Source: Campylobacteraceae bacterium (GTDB lineage Bacteria; Campylobacterota; Campylobacteria; Campylobacterales; Sulfurovaceae). From it: 57,152 bases of DNA. The notes beneath the pieces are model-generated. The model saw only the letters and a list, made by a program, of their open reading frames with translations, did not search any database and had not been told where the DNA came from. A program made the translations under genes and the position numbers. The stretch covers positions 1-57,152 of the forward strand of contig JALXFN010000070.1 in the NCBI GenBank assembly GCA_027068975.1, given 5' to 3'. This document shows positions 19,441-27,873 of the stretch, in pieces (position 1 is the first letter of the stretch; every line of letters begins with the position of its first letter).

Positions 19441-20265
19441 TTATGCTAGTGGGTGGTATTGGTTCATTGTGTCTGCAAGGTTTTGTTGCTCTATATGGGT
19501 GTAAATCTGTGTGGTCTCTAACGATGAATGCCCGAGCAGGTCTTGTACCACACGTAGGTCAGCACCACCGATAATGAGTGCAGAGGCAAAAGAGTGTCTT
19601 AAAACGTGAGGTGAAACGCCTAAGTACTTTTTTACTATTTTATACGCAGAGATACGACTTAGTGGTTCCCCTTTATAGTTTAACCATATATGCTCATTTT
19701 GCATGGATGCTTCTTTTAAGTAGGCTTCTAGTGCCTCTATGGCTATGGGAGCTAGGGGGACAATTCTCTCTTTTTGTCCTTTGGCAAAACGAATTTTTAG
19801 CCAACCTTCATTAATGTCATCTCTTTTGGCTAAAAGTGCTTCTGAAATACGACATCCAGAGGCATACAAAAAGAGAATAAGTGCATAGTCTCTAAGTCCT
19901 AAAAAGTCACTTCTATCTATAAGTGAAAGACCAGTTTGTATCTGCTCAAACGACAAGTATTTAGGAAGATTTCTCGGTACCTTTGCCATGGGTATATTTA
20001 TTTTGGTTGATGAAAAATTAACTTGGTGACAAAAGTCATAAAAGGCATTGATAGAAGAGAGTTTTCTGTTTAGTGTACGTTTATTTTCAAAGAGCATTAA
20101 AAATCTAAAAATATCAGGGGTTTTTAGTTTTAAAAGGTTTTGCTTTGAAAAGTATTCTTGTAGTTGTTTTAGGTCTGAAAGGTAGCTCTTGATGGAGTTT
20201 TTTTCAAGAGCTTTGTTTATCTGTAAATACTCCTCAAAAGCGACGAGTAGGTTGTTGCTACTCAT
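19441..20265 (-). CDS. Tyrosine recombinase, XerD/XerC type
   Basis: A 274-residue site-specific recombinase. An N-terminal SAM-like DNA-binding domain (residues 5-85) is followed by the catalytic domain. It contains Arg in ASGCRISEAL, Lys in AKGQKERIVP, HVLRHSFASAL, LLGHSSLETT, and the nucleophilic Tyr in QIYTH. All catalytic residues are present. The length is close to XerD rather than the longer XerH of Helicobacter and Campylobacter. It probably resolves chromosome dimers at a dif site, not seen here. It overlaps the BamB-like gene by eight bases. Confidence 0.87.
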   Translation of the reverse strand: MSSNNLLVAFEEYLQINKALEKNSIKSYLSDLKQLQEYFSKQNLLKLKTPDIFRFLMLFENKRTLNRKLSSINAFYDFCHQVNFSSTKINIPMAKVPRNLPKYLSFEQIQTGLSLIDRSDFLGLRDYALILFLYASGCRISEALLAKRDDINEGWLKIRFAKGQKERIVPLAPIAIEALEAYLKEASMQNEHIWLNYKGEPLSRISAYKIVKKYLGVSPHVLRHSFASALIIGGADLRVVQDLLGHSSLETTQIYTHIEQQNLADTMNQYHPLA

Positions 20266-21259
20266 AACTTAGGGTATTGAGTTTTATGATAGTTCCATCA
20301 TAGTATATTTTTCCATTTGAGACAAAGGCATAACCTTCTACCTCAGGAACTTTATAAACTTTGTGTTTAGAAAAACTTTTGTTTGAAACTATAAGGTAGC
20401 CTTGTTTATCTAAGCTATAAACTTTATCATTATAAACTGTTGCTACAGAAAAGTGTGCAAATTTAAACTTCTTTTCTGAGTTAACAGAGAGTTCATCATT
20501 TAACTGCATAATTTTACCATCTTTAGCAAAAACAAAAACAGCATCTTTATCTATAACAACTTCAGAAACTGCTTTGTTTAACTCTTTTTTACCTTTACTA
20601 CTAATAGATAAAACTTTGTTCGGAGTTGCTCCTATTAGGGTATTTTTTAGACGACCTAAAAAGATAACATTGTTTAGTGATTTTTCTGTACTTATATACA
20701 TCTCTTTAGAAACTTTTAAAGTCGATAAATCAAGAACAACCAATTTACCATCAAGGGTAGGAATAACAGCTAAGTTATCGACATGTAAAGGGTTAGCAAT
20801 TCGTGTATCGATGGCATATGCTTTTTCTGATTTATTGTTGTAGACAATAGATTTACTCTCAAAGTCGTAAACACCAAAGTTGTTGTTTTGTAGTACATAA
20901 ACTAAATATTTACCAATAATGGTTCCAGCTACAAGTGCTTGAGGAAACTTAGCAGAAGCAACAGTTCCTTTTGCCGCTACGATGTTACAGTTCCCTTGTG
21001 CATCAGCCGTTATGGCAACATTTTTTGCATTGTTAATAAAGTGGAACCCTTTTTCAAGTTTTAGTTTAACCATTTGATGCTTAGTCAAAACATTTCCACT
21101 TGCTAGGGTTGCACCGTCACGAGAGTAGTGAATGATACTGTCACCCATATTTGAAGTAGATGCATTGTATGTTCGCTCTGGTGTATAGTATTGTCTTGAA
21201 CCACATCCAGAAAGTGTTAGTGCAGCAATAGCAGTAGCAAGTAGAAGTTTTCTATACAT
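20258..21259 (-). CDS. Outer-membrane-type lipoprotein, BamB-like repeat protein
   Basis: A 333-residue lipoprotein: the lipobox LTLSGC places the lipidated Cys at residue 19. The mature part is built of repeated beta-strand pairs ending in patterns such as KLVVLDLSTL, GKIMQLNDEL and VYSLDKQGYLIVSN, which look like a PQQ/WD-type beta propeller. This, and the fact that a YfgM-like gene precedes it, suggest a BamB-like accessory protein of outer-membrane assembly. The pairwise similarity to BamB is not obvious by eye, so the function is inference. Confidence 0.6.
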   Translation of the reverse strand: MYRKLLLATAIAALTLSGCGSRQYYTPERTYNASTSNMGDSIIHYSRDGATLASGNVLTKHQMVKLKLEKGFHFINNAKNVAITADAQGNCNIVAAKGTVASAKFPQALVAGTIIGKYLVYVLQNNNFGVYDFESKSIVYNNKSEKAYAIDTRIANPLHVDNLAVIPTLDGKLVVLDLSTLKVSKEMYISTEKSLNNVIFLGRLKNTLIGATPNKVLSISSKGKKELNKAVSEVVIDKDAVFVFAKDGKIMQLNDELSVNSEKKFKFAHFSVATVYNDKVYSLDKQGYLIVSNKSFSKHKVYKVPEVEGYAFVSNGKIYYDGTIIKLNTLSYE

Positions 21260-21837
21260 TATTTACCTTTAATAGTGTAGTGTTTTATCATTTTTGAAAT
21301 ATTGTAAACAGGTGACTCTTCAGGAATACTATCTAGCTCCTCTTTGGCTTCAGAGACTTTTCCATCTTTGATTAAAAGATAAGCGTTATTAATTTGAGCA
21401 ATATCTCCATTGAGTTCAGACTTTGCAGGTTTACCTTCTAATACAGCCAAATGATAAGCACTCATATCAGCAATAATACTATTTTTACTAGCACTCAATG
21501 TTTTCAAAGCTTCTTTATCAGAATTTTTCATAGCAGTTTGGTAGCTATATAGTTCAAATAATTCAGGACTATTACTCTTTAATTTCTCTAGTGCCTCTGT
21601 ATTTTTTGCATCTTTTTGAAGTACAGCTAAAGCTTCATTTCCAGCTATTAGCTTTTGTTCGGCTATACTGTTCATAATTGCTGTTCCACCAAAGTAAAGC
21701 ACAGCTGCACCTAAGACAGCAAAAAGTTTAAGTTTATGTTTTTTATAAAATTTCTCTACTTTAAAGGCAGAAGCCAACATCTGTTCATCATTGCTTAGTT
21801 CTTTTTTAGCTTCGTTAATAGTTTCCGTAATACTCAA
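21259..21837 (-). CDS. YfgM-like single-pass membrane protein
   Basis: A 192-residue protein with a cytoplasmic head of about 37 residues, one membrane helix (LFAVLGAAVLYFGGTAIM) and a periplasmic helical tail resembling tetratricopeptide repeats (SPELFELYSYQTAMKN, IADMSAYHLAVLEGK, INNAYLLIKDGKVSEAKEEL). This is the architecture of YfgM, the ancillary SecYEG/chaperone factor encoded before bamB in E. coli. Here too it directly precedes a lipoprotein gene, sharing one base. Orthology is not proven. Confidence 0.6.
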   Translation of the reverse strand: MSITETINEAKKELSNDEQMLASAFKVEKFYKKHKLKLFAVLGAAVLYFGGTAIMNSIAEQKLIAGNEALAVLQKDAKNTEALEKLKSNSPELFELYSYQTAMKNSDKEALKTLSASKNSIIADMSAYHLAVLEGKPAKSELNGDIAQINNAYLLIKDGKVSEAKEELDSIPEESPVYNISKMIKHYTIKGK

Positions 21838-21890
21838 TTTGTTTCTCCGTGTTTTAAAAATCCCATTATTATATCTAAATAGTTTTAGAA

Positions 21891-24095
21891 TTATAATTTA
21901 ACAACAGTAATTCCCAAATTCCCTTTTTGTCCATGAAATGATTGCAACTTAGGATAAGACTTTAAATAATCTATAATCACCTTTTTCAATACTCCTGAAC
22001 CTGTTCCATGGATTATTTCTACCTCTGAAAAACCTGCTACCAAAGCATCCGATAAAAAGACATCGAGTTTGTCTATAGCTTCGTCGGCGTAACATCCAAG
22101 AAGTTTAATAGAAATGGCTCCTCGTCCAGATTTTTCTACATTGACTACCGTTTTGGGTTTTTTTACAACTTTCTTCTGAACACTCTCTATGTAACGTAGT
22201 TGCGAAAGGGGTACACGCATTTTTAAGCCATCTACTTCTATGGTGGCTTCTGTGTTACGAATGCTTAAAATCTCGCCTCTTGTAGAGCGATATTTCACAC
22301 GGTCACCAACTTGTAAAATACGTTTATTTGGCTGTTCAGCTTTCTTGGCTTGGTTTGAAAGTTTTTTATGTTTATGTGCTTCGTTTAAAAGTCGCCGACC
22401 CTCGGTAGACTCTTTTACTTTCACTGCTTCCAAGGCTCGTTTAGTTGCTGCATTGTAACGGTTTTCTAAAGTGGCTATAGCTTTTCTCTGTTGTTCATTT
22501 AGTTTCTCTTCTATGTTCTCTAAATCTTCTCTTTTTCTCTCAACTGCTTTTAGTTCTGTGTCTATCTGCTCTAACTTTAAACGCATTTCACGTTCTAAAG
22601 TAGTGGACTTCTCTATAAGCTCATTTAAGTTCTCTTTGTCTTCACCATAAATCTCTTTTGCTTTAAGGACTATGTGTTCAGGAACACCATAACGCTCGGC
22701 TGTCTCAAAAGCGTAAGATTTACCAATGCTCCCTTGTAAAAAAGTGTAGGTTGGTTGTCGTTTCTCTTCGTCATAAAGGGCTGCTATGAGTTCTACATCA
22801 TCGTCGCTACTCATAAGTGAAGCCAAACGTTTATGGTGGGTGGTGACTATAAAAGTTATCCCTTTTTTCTTTAGTTCATCAAGCATGACTCTAAAGAGAG
22901 ATGCAGCTTCATCAGAGTCGGTTCCAAGTTCTATTTCATCGACTCCTACTATGGCATTCTCTTTGTCAAATAGCTTGGCAAACTCTACCATACGCCCTGC
23001 AAAGGTAGAGATGTCATTTTTAACTGATTGTGGGTCATCTATAACTGCTTCTATGCTTTTAAAGTGTCCAACCTCTGTTTTTTCTGCATTACATTTAAAT
23101 GGCAGAAGATTTTTAGACATAAATACAGCAGAGAGTAGGGACTTAAGCAACATGGTTTTACCACCAGCGTTAACCCCAGTGACTAACATAACAGACTTTT
23201 CAAGTGCTATGTTTACAGCTTTTGGGTTCTCTATGGCAGGGTGGCAAAAACCTGCTAGGTTTACTACTTTTCGTTTCGATGGAAGTATAAAGTTAAAGTC
23301 ATAAGCACGTGCAAACAGTACACGAGCTTGGTAGTGGTCAAACTTGTCATACTCACGGTTTATAAACCTCATAAACAGGTAGTGTTTGTGTAAGGTTGCT
23401 GAGAAGTTTTGACAATAACGGTAAATGACCTCTTCCTTACGGCTCAAAAGCAGAGACTCTTTCTCTTTTAAGTGTGAGATAGACTGAGGTAAAATATAGA
23501 AAAACCCACCAGCAGTACGCCCAACAACCGAGGCTTTTATGGCTTTGTTAAATCCACCACGTACCAAAAGCGTCTCTTCCCCATTTAAAAAGTGTACTTG
23601 GGTGTCTACCAAATAATCTTTAAGAGTAGAAGAGTGAGCCAGTCTATAGAGCTTATCTTTTAGTTCAGACTTGTTTTGCTTTAGAGCTTTTTCTATGTCA
23701 TAAAGTTCTGGTTCACGTTCAGGGTTTATGTTTCCCTCATCGGTAAAGTACAAGATTATATCACTAATATCTTCATGCACTGTAATCTCACGAATCCACT
23801 TGTTCAGAGGTTCAGGTAATGAAGAGGCTTTAAGAGCATTAAAATACTCCACCATCTGAACAAAAGCATAAATCTCCTCTAAAGAGAGAACGCCTTGTTT
23901 CTTTATACGGTTAAGTTGCTCATCAAGGTTAGGAACCTCTTTCATAGTAGGAAACTCTACCTTTGAGAGAGCAGAGATATACTTAAAATGCTGATTAATA
24001 TCACCCATCATCTCTATGTTTTTGTCTCTTGCATAGAAGTTTTTAAAGTTGTTTATATGTTGGTCTAGGTCTAGTTTTTGTGTTATGGTTTTCAT
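21891..24095 (-). CDS. mutS2: MutS2 ATPase/endonuclease
   Basis: A 734-residue MutS2 protein. The ATPase domain carries Walker A in VTGVNAGGKTMLLKSLL and Walker B in IVGVDEIELGTDSDEA. A long coiled coil follows (about residues 490-580), then a KOW-like segment and the C-terminal Smr nuclease domain (INLLGCYADEAIDKL-like stretch, IIHGTGSGVLKKVI). The family suppresses recombination or rescues collided ribosomes rather than doing classical mismatch repair. A GGAGAA ribosome site supports the start. Length is normal and nothing is missing. Confidence 0.94.
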   Translation of the reverse strand: MKTITQKLDLDQHINNFKNFYARDKNIEMMGDINQHFKYISALSKVEFPTMKEVPNLDEQLNRIKKQGVLSLEEIYAFVQMVEYFNALKASSLPEPLNKWIREITVHEDISDIILYFTDEGNINPEREPELYDIEKALKQNKSELKDKLYRLAHSSTLKDYLVDTQVHFLNGEETLLVRGGFNKAIKASVVGRTAGGFFYILPQSISHLKEKESLLLSRKEEVIYRYCQNFSATLHKHYLFMRFINREYDKFDHYQARVLFARAYDFNFILPSKRKVVNLAGFCHPAIENPKAVNIALEKSVMLVTGVNAGGKTMLLKSLLSAVFMSKNLLPFKCNAEKTEVGHFKSIEAVIDDPQSVKNDISTFAGRMVEFAKLFDKENAIVGVDEIELGTDSDEAASLFRVMLDELKKKGITFIVTTHHKRLASLMSSDDDVELIAALYDEEKRQPTYTFLQGSIGKSYAFETAERYGVPEHIVLKAKEIYGEDKENLNELIEKSTTLEREMRLKLEQIDTELKAVERKREDLENIEEKLNEQQRKAIATLENRYNAATKRALEAVKVKESTEGRRLLNEAHKHKKLSNQAKKAEQPNKRILQVGDRVKYRSTRGEILSIRNTEATIEVDGLKMRVPLSQLRYIESVQKKVVKKPKTVVNVEKSGRGAISIKLLGCYADEAIDKLDVFLSDALVAGFSEVEIIHGTGSGVLKKVIIDYLKSYPKLQSFHGQKGNLGITVVKL

Positions 24096-24142
24096 GTTGT
24101 TTTCTCCGAAAGGGTATTAATATTGGTATTGTTAAAAAAATT

Positions 24143-24190
24143 GTAGGGTGCTGTTTTTATTGAAATGTATCCCTTTAGGGACAACGCACC
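24143..24190. repeat. REP-like palindrome with GTAG head (degenerate)
   Basis: GTAG (24143-24146) is followed by GGTGC (24147-24151), which pairs with GCACC (24186-24190). Inside is CCCTTTAGGG (24171-24180). The left arm has diverged from the right, so this looks like a decayed element in the patch between mutS2 and the HARE-HTH gene. Confidence 0.5.
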
Positions 24191-24241
24191 ATTAAATAAA
24201 ATTTGCATAAAATAAAATCTCGCCGAAAGGCTTAAAGACCC

Positions 24242-24267
24242 GTAGGTCGGGATGTCCTCTTCCCGAC
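24242..24267. repeat. REP-like palindrome with GTAG head
   Basis: GTAG (24242-24245) is followed by GTCGGGA (24246-24252), an 8-base loop, and TCCCGAC (24261-24267). The head plus GC-rich stem matches the layout of the other palindromes in this window, although the stem sequence differs. Confidence 0.6.
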
Positions 24268-24296
24268 GTAAATAGGCATATTTAAAAAAGAGTAAA

Positions 24297-25172
24297 CTAT
24301 TCATTAGAATCTATAGGAATGTTCTTTGATTTACAATAAGTAGTAATCTCTGTATCATTTTTTAAGAAATTATCACAAAAATCTAATTGAAACTCTTTTT
24401 TGACACGTTTATAGTTTCTTCCTTTGTTAATGATAATCTCTTCAACATAAACAATAAACTCTTTAAAAGTATCATTTATTTTACAAAGTTTATCTATTGT
24501 TTTAAAGTCTAAATCTTTATATCTTGATGGGAAAAGGATTTTACTCTCATAAGGGTTTGATTTAAGTTCAATAATTCCAATACCAAAAGATTGATTAAGT
24601 CGTTCTATTTCTGTTAAAAGGTTACTCTTTATCTCTCTTTTTAGTTCATAGGAAGTTAGTTTAAATGTGTCTAAAGTGTTTAATGTCTTAATAAATTTTT
24701 CTGTCTCTTCTGTTTTTAAATTTAAAAAATCAATACCTATTATATCAGGATGTATCCATTTTTGATGCTCTTCACTTCCATTTGATTGTTCATGTAGTAT
24801 CGTTTTACAGTATATCTCTTTAGATTTTAGATAAGTAGAAAAAAGTAAGTGTAAATCTCGTTCATAATAAGTTTTGTCTTTTTTTGAAATTTTTTCTATA
24901 GCTATTTCAAGTTCATCTACTTTTAAATCAAGTTCATTTTCATAAACTGTTAAGTAGTATTCATAGTAGTTTTCAGGACGTTTTATTCTACTTACTCGAT
25001 TGTCTCCTCTACGAATAAAATCACCTAAAAGAGCTGAAATAGTAGATTCAGGAGTTTTTGCCTCTTTAAAATCATAATAGTTATTTTGTTGAATATGTTT
25101 TAGTATATCCCAATGAGTCGATAGCATCTTTCTCTCTTCTAGAGATTTTAAAATAGCCTCTTTTATTGTCAT
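24297..25172 (-). CDS. HARE-HTH domain protein with nuclease-like remainder (COG2958-like)
   Basis: A 291-residue protein. Residues 1-70 match the HARE-HTH winged-helix domain found in restriction endonucleases and chromatin proteins (KEAILKSLEERKMLSTHWDI, KTPESTISALLGDFIRRGDNRV). The rest resembles the uncharacterised COG2958 family: HPDIIGIDF could supply the Asp and SYELK the Glu-x-Lys of a PD-(D/E)xK nuclease. From memory, relatives have about 50 more residues between ELK and the FGIGII segment, so the nuclease core may be shortened. The ATG at 25172 is preferred to 25193 because AGGGAGAA lies five bases upstream. It is a possible defence gene; no methyltransferase is adjacent. Confidence 0.6.
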   Translation of the reverse strand: MTIKEAILKSLEERKMLSTHWDILKHIQQNNYYDFKEAKTPESTISALLGDFIRRGDNRVSRIKRPENYYEYYLTVYENELDLKVDELEIAIEKISKKDKTYYERDLHLLFSTYLKSKEIYCKTILHEQSNGSEEHQKWIHPDIIGIDFLNLKTEETEKFIKTLNTLDTFKLTSYELKREIKSNLLTEIERLNQSFGIGIIELKSNPYESKILFPSRYKDLDFKTIDKLCKINDTFKEFIVYVEEIIINKGRNYKRVKKEFQLDFCDNFLKNDTEITTYCKSKNIPIDSNE

Positions 25173-25262
25173 TTTTTTCTCCCTAGTTTTCAAGAAAGCA
25201 TTATATCAAAATCAGCGTTAAGCCTTATGCAAGAAATCTATTGTAGAAACCCCCCTTATGTT

Positions 25263-25652
25263 TTAGTTAAAAGGTACCCCCAAGTTTCGCATAAAGTTCC
25301 CTGCGATTATCTCGCCTCTCTCTTTAAACTCAGCTCCGAGTTTTGGAACAAACACTTCATCTACTGTTTCAAAAAATAGTTTAAGCCACTGTTTAAAAGT
25401 GTCGTGTTTAAGTTCACCTAAGCTAAAGTGTGGTCTGAGTGGGTTGCCTTCGTATGAGCCATCTTGTAGTATCATAGATGACCAGAAGTTTACCAACTGT
25501 ACTATGTGTGGTTTCCAATATTCATTGTTCATGTCATCACCTAGTTTAGCGATAAAAAATGGACCTACCACATCGTCTTTTAAAATTTTTCTATAAAATC
25601 TTAAGACCATGGTCTCTATATGTTCTCGGTTAATTGTTTTGGCTGGGTACAT
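25263..25652 (-). CDS. Truncated hemoglobin (group III-like)
   Basis: A 129-residue single-domain globin. The short two-over-two globin pattern is visible: HIETMVLRFYRKILKDDVVGPFF, the proximal region KPHIVQLVNFWSSMI, and PLRPHFSLGELKHDTFKQWLKLF. Group III globins in Campylobacter (Ctb) handle oxygen or NO. The frame is open to 25688, but the ATG at 25652 has AAGGAAAA upstream and begins with the conserved MYPAKTINREHIE-type N-terminus. Monocistronic, transcribed divergently from the first coiled-coil gene. Confidence 0.85.
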   Translation of the reverse strand: MYPAKTINREHIETMVLRFYRKILKDDVVGPFFIAKLGDDMNNEYWKPHIVQLVNFWSSMILQDGSYEGNPLRPHFSLGELKHDTFKQWLKLFFETVDEVFVPKLGAEFKERGEIIAGNFMRNLGVPFN

Positions 25653-25797
25653 CGTTTTCCTTAGTATTAGACTTCTTGCATATAACAAAAGTTTTTAAAA
25701 TCAAATTCATAGGACTAATTTAAGTTTTTAAATAGTTCTTGGAAGTATAGCTTATTTGGAAGCAAAAATAACTTTTAACTAAATATGTTTCATAAAA

Positions 25798-25828
25798 TGT
25801 TATAATTTTACTTATAAAAATTATAACA
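25798..25828 (+). promoter_or_regulatory. 12-bp inverted repeat over a -10 box
   Basis: TGTTATAATTTT (25798-25809) and AAAATTATAACA (25817-25828) are perfect complements with a 7-base spacer. The left arm contains a TATAAT -10 box (25801-25806) for the coiled-coil gene, so the palindrome spans the -10 box and the expected transcription start. It could be an operator or, as RNA, the leader. Confidence 0.55.
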
Positions 25829-25845
25829 ATTAAAAAGGATTAATG

Positions 25846-26349
25846 ATGGAAAAAGAGTTTAAAGAATCAATAGAAAAATCAAAAGTGGCTGCAAAAGAGC
25901 TTGAGAAAAAAGTAACTGAGGTAGCAGGAGAGTTTTCTGAGAGTGCAAATGAGTTTTGGAAAGATTTACAAGAGAAGTTTGAAAAAATCAATGTACAGTT
26001 AGCTGGTTCCTATGAAGAGATGGAAAAAGCAGGAGATGAAGCTAAACTTCAAGCAAACCTTGGAGCTATGGAAGCTAGTGATAAGTTTAAAGAAATAAAA
26101 GAGAGCCTTGAAGAGTTTAGTGAAAAAGTAAGTAAAAATGCTCAAGAGAGCTTTGATGTGGTTGCAGAAAAGGCACTTTTAGCTAAAAAAGAAGCAGAGA
26201 GTTTGTGGGAAGAGAAGAGTCCTGCTTTAAAAGAAGAGTTTGCCAAGTCTAAAGAGAAAGTAACAGAGTTCTCTGTAAAAGCTATAGACGAAATTACAGA
26301 TTTTTATGAAAAGATGGCTGCAAAGTTCAATGAGAAAAAAAACTCATAA
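25846..26349 (+). CDS. Amphipathic coiled-coil protein, copy 1, unknown
   Basis: A 167-residue cytoplasmic protein that is almost entirely charged amphipathic helix, with no signal peptide. It has a paralogue after the glutaminase gene; both share the frame E-F-K-x-x-I-E-K-S, the AGE-SESA-E-W block, the LGAMEA-DK motif and the end AIDEIT-F. The overall look is that of LEA-, phasin- or apolipoprotein-like helical proteins, but no family is recognised. Of two adjacent ATGs, 25846 is best spaced from AAGGA. It is followed by glutaminase after 12 bases. Confidence 0.72.
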   Translation: MEKEFKESIEKSKVAAKELEKKVTEVAGEFSESANEFWKDLQEKFEKINVQLAGSYEEMEKAGDEAKLQANLGAMEASDKFKEIKESLEEFSEKVSKNAQESFDVVAEKALLAKKEAESLWEEKSPALKEEFAKSKEKVTEFSVKAIDEITDFYEKMAAKFNEKKNS

Positions 26350-26361
26350 AGTAGAGTGTTG

Positions 26362-27285
26362 ATGGATTACCAAAAAATACTCAATGAGATAGAAGAAGAG
26401 CTTAAGGGTGAACTCTCAAAAGGAAAGGTAGCAGATTACATTCCAGCACTCGCAGAGGTAGATGGTGACCAGTTTGCCATGACTATTACCTTAGAAAATG
26501 GAGAACAGTTTTCAGTAGGGAAATACAAAGAGGAGTTCTCCATACAGAGTATCTCTAAAGTGTTGGCATTCTCTTTAGCTATAGATATCTACTCAAAGTC
26601 ACTCTATAAAAGGGTAGGGGTAGAACCATCGGGTAATGCCTTTAACTCTTTGGTGCAGTTAGAGTATGAGCATGGTATTCCTAGAAATCCATTTATAAAC
26701 GCTGGAGCTATTGTGGTGGTCGATGCACTTATGAGTCACTTTGGTGGAGACTATGCAGCATTAGAAAAGGTGATGACATTTACCAGAGAGATAAGTGGAA
26801 ACCCTGAGTTAAAGTTTGACACAGTAGTTGCTACTTCTGAGATGGAACATGCTTCACGTAACCTCTCTTTAGCTCATCTTATGAAGAGTTTTGGTAACTT
26901 TGAGAATGATGTTACTGATGTGGTCACAACGTACTTTAAACAGTGTGCCATTGTAATGACTACAGAGGAGCTTTCTCGTGCCATGTTGTACTTGGCATTT
27001 AAGGGTACAGACCCTATTTCTGGAAAACAGTTTTTAAATGAAGCACAAGCAAAAAGGGTTAATGCACTTATGTTGACTTGTGGTCACTACGATGCAAGTG
27101 GTGAGTTTGCATTTCATGTAGGTTTACCTGCGAAGTCAGGAGTAGGTGGGGGGATTGTAGCTGTAGTTCCTAATGTTATGAGTATCGCTGTTTGGTCACC
27201 AAGACTAAATAAATATGGTAATTCTCATGTTGGAACTTTGGCACTTGAACTTTTTACTACAAAGACTGGTTTGAGTATATTTTAA
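26362..27285 (+). CDS. glsA: Glutaminase
   Basis: A 307-residue serine-dependent glutaminase (beta-lactamase-like fold) that hydrolyses glutamine to glutamate and ammonia. Family motifs: GKVADYIPALAEVD, the catalytic FSIQSISKV with its Ser-x-x-Lys, RNPFINAGAIVV, and PAKSGVGGGIVAVVP. The frame opens at a GTG (26356), but the ATG at 26362 gives the usual N-terminus. The gene is enclosed by two paralogous coiled-coil genes, suggesting a stress-related unit such as acid or osmotic response; that is inference. Confidence 0.95.
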   Translation: MDYQKILNEIEEELKGELSKGKVADYIPALAEVDGDQFAMTITLENGEQFSVGKYKEEFSIQSISKVLAFSLAIDIYSKSLYKRVGVEPSGNAFNSLVQLEYEHGIPRNPFINAGAIVVVDALMSHFGGDYAALEKVMTFTREISGNPELKFDTVVATSEMEHASRNLSLAHLMKSFGNFENDVTDVVTTYFKQCAIVMTTEELSRAMLYLAFKGTDPISGKQFLNEAQAKRVNALMLTCGHYDASGEFAFHVGLPAKSGVGGGIVAVVPNVMSIAVWSPRLNKYGNSHVGTLALELFTTKTGLSIF

Positions 27286-27327
27286 ATTTAAAATGTGAAT
27301 TTTATCAACACAGTAATTAAAAAGTGA

Positions 27328-27333
27328 TATAAT
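27328..27333 (+). promoter_or_regulatory. Putative -10 box for coiled-coil gene copy 2
   Basis: GTGATATAATAC contains a TATAAT 31 bases before the start of the second coiled-coil gene, so this copy probably has its own promoter. It lacks the long palindrome seen at copy 1. Confidence 0.5.
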
Positions 27334-27364
27334 ACTTTTTCATAAAAGCTAAAAAGGAATGATG

Positions 27365-27868
27365 ATGGAAACAGATTTTAAAAAGGCGATAGAAAAATCA
27401 ACAAAAGCGATGAGTGAACTTGAAGCTAAAGTTGAAGATATAGCAGGAGAACTTAGTGAAAGTGCTTCAGAGCTTTGGGGTGATTTTAAAAAGAACTTTG
27501 CAGATATGAGTTCTAAGCTTCATACTGCTTCAGAAGACTTCTCTAAAGCAGGGGAGGAGACAACGCTTCAAGCACACTTAGGAGCAATGGAAGCTCGTGA
27601 TAAGATGGAGAGCATGAAAGATGATGTTTCAGATTTTACGGTAAAAGTAGCGAAAAGTGCAGAGACAGTCTTTGATACAGCAACACTTAGAGCTCATCTT
27701 GGAAAAATGGAAGCTGAAGATTTTTGGGAAAAAAGAGGTAAAGGGATTGCTGAAGAGTTTAATTCCTCTAAAGAGAGTGTAGAAAAACTAGCTGTTGAAG
27801 CTATTGATGAGATTACAAGCTTTTTCTCTAAATTAGTTTCTGATTTTAATGAGCATAAAAAGAGCTAA
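27365..27868 (+). CDS. Amphipathic coiled-coil protein, copy 2, unknown
   Basis: A 167-residue paralogue of the protein encoded before the glutaminase, colinear along its whole length. Here the internal motif is plainly duplicated: LQAHLGAMEARDK and later LRAHLGKMEAEDFWEK, suggesting the helix is built from a repeated unit. Three consecutive in-frame ATGs occur (27359, 27362, 27365); the third is best placed behind AAAAAGGA and aligns with copy 1. No signal peptide or membrane segment is visible. Function unknown. Confidence 0.72.
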   Translation: METDFKKAIEKSTKAMSELEAKVEDIAGELSESASELWGDFKKNFADMSSKLHTASEDFSKAGEETTLQAHLGAMEARDKMESMKDDVSDFTVKVAKSAETVFDTATLRAHLGKMEAEDFWEKRGKGIAEEFNSSKESVEKLAVEAIDEITSFFSKLVSDFNEHKKS

Positions 27869-27873
27869 TGTTT

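Noticed and set aside
22786-23304. 172-codon frame antisense to mutS2
   Set aside because: It is a Ser/Leu-rich shadow of the mutS2 ATPase domain with no start signal.
24092-24304. 70-codon reverse frame between mutS2 and the HARE-HTH gene
   Set aside because: It runs through the palindrome patch, has no ribosome site and no protein-like pattern, and overlaps both neighbours.
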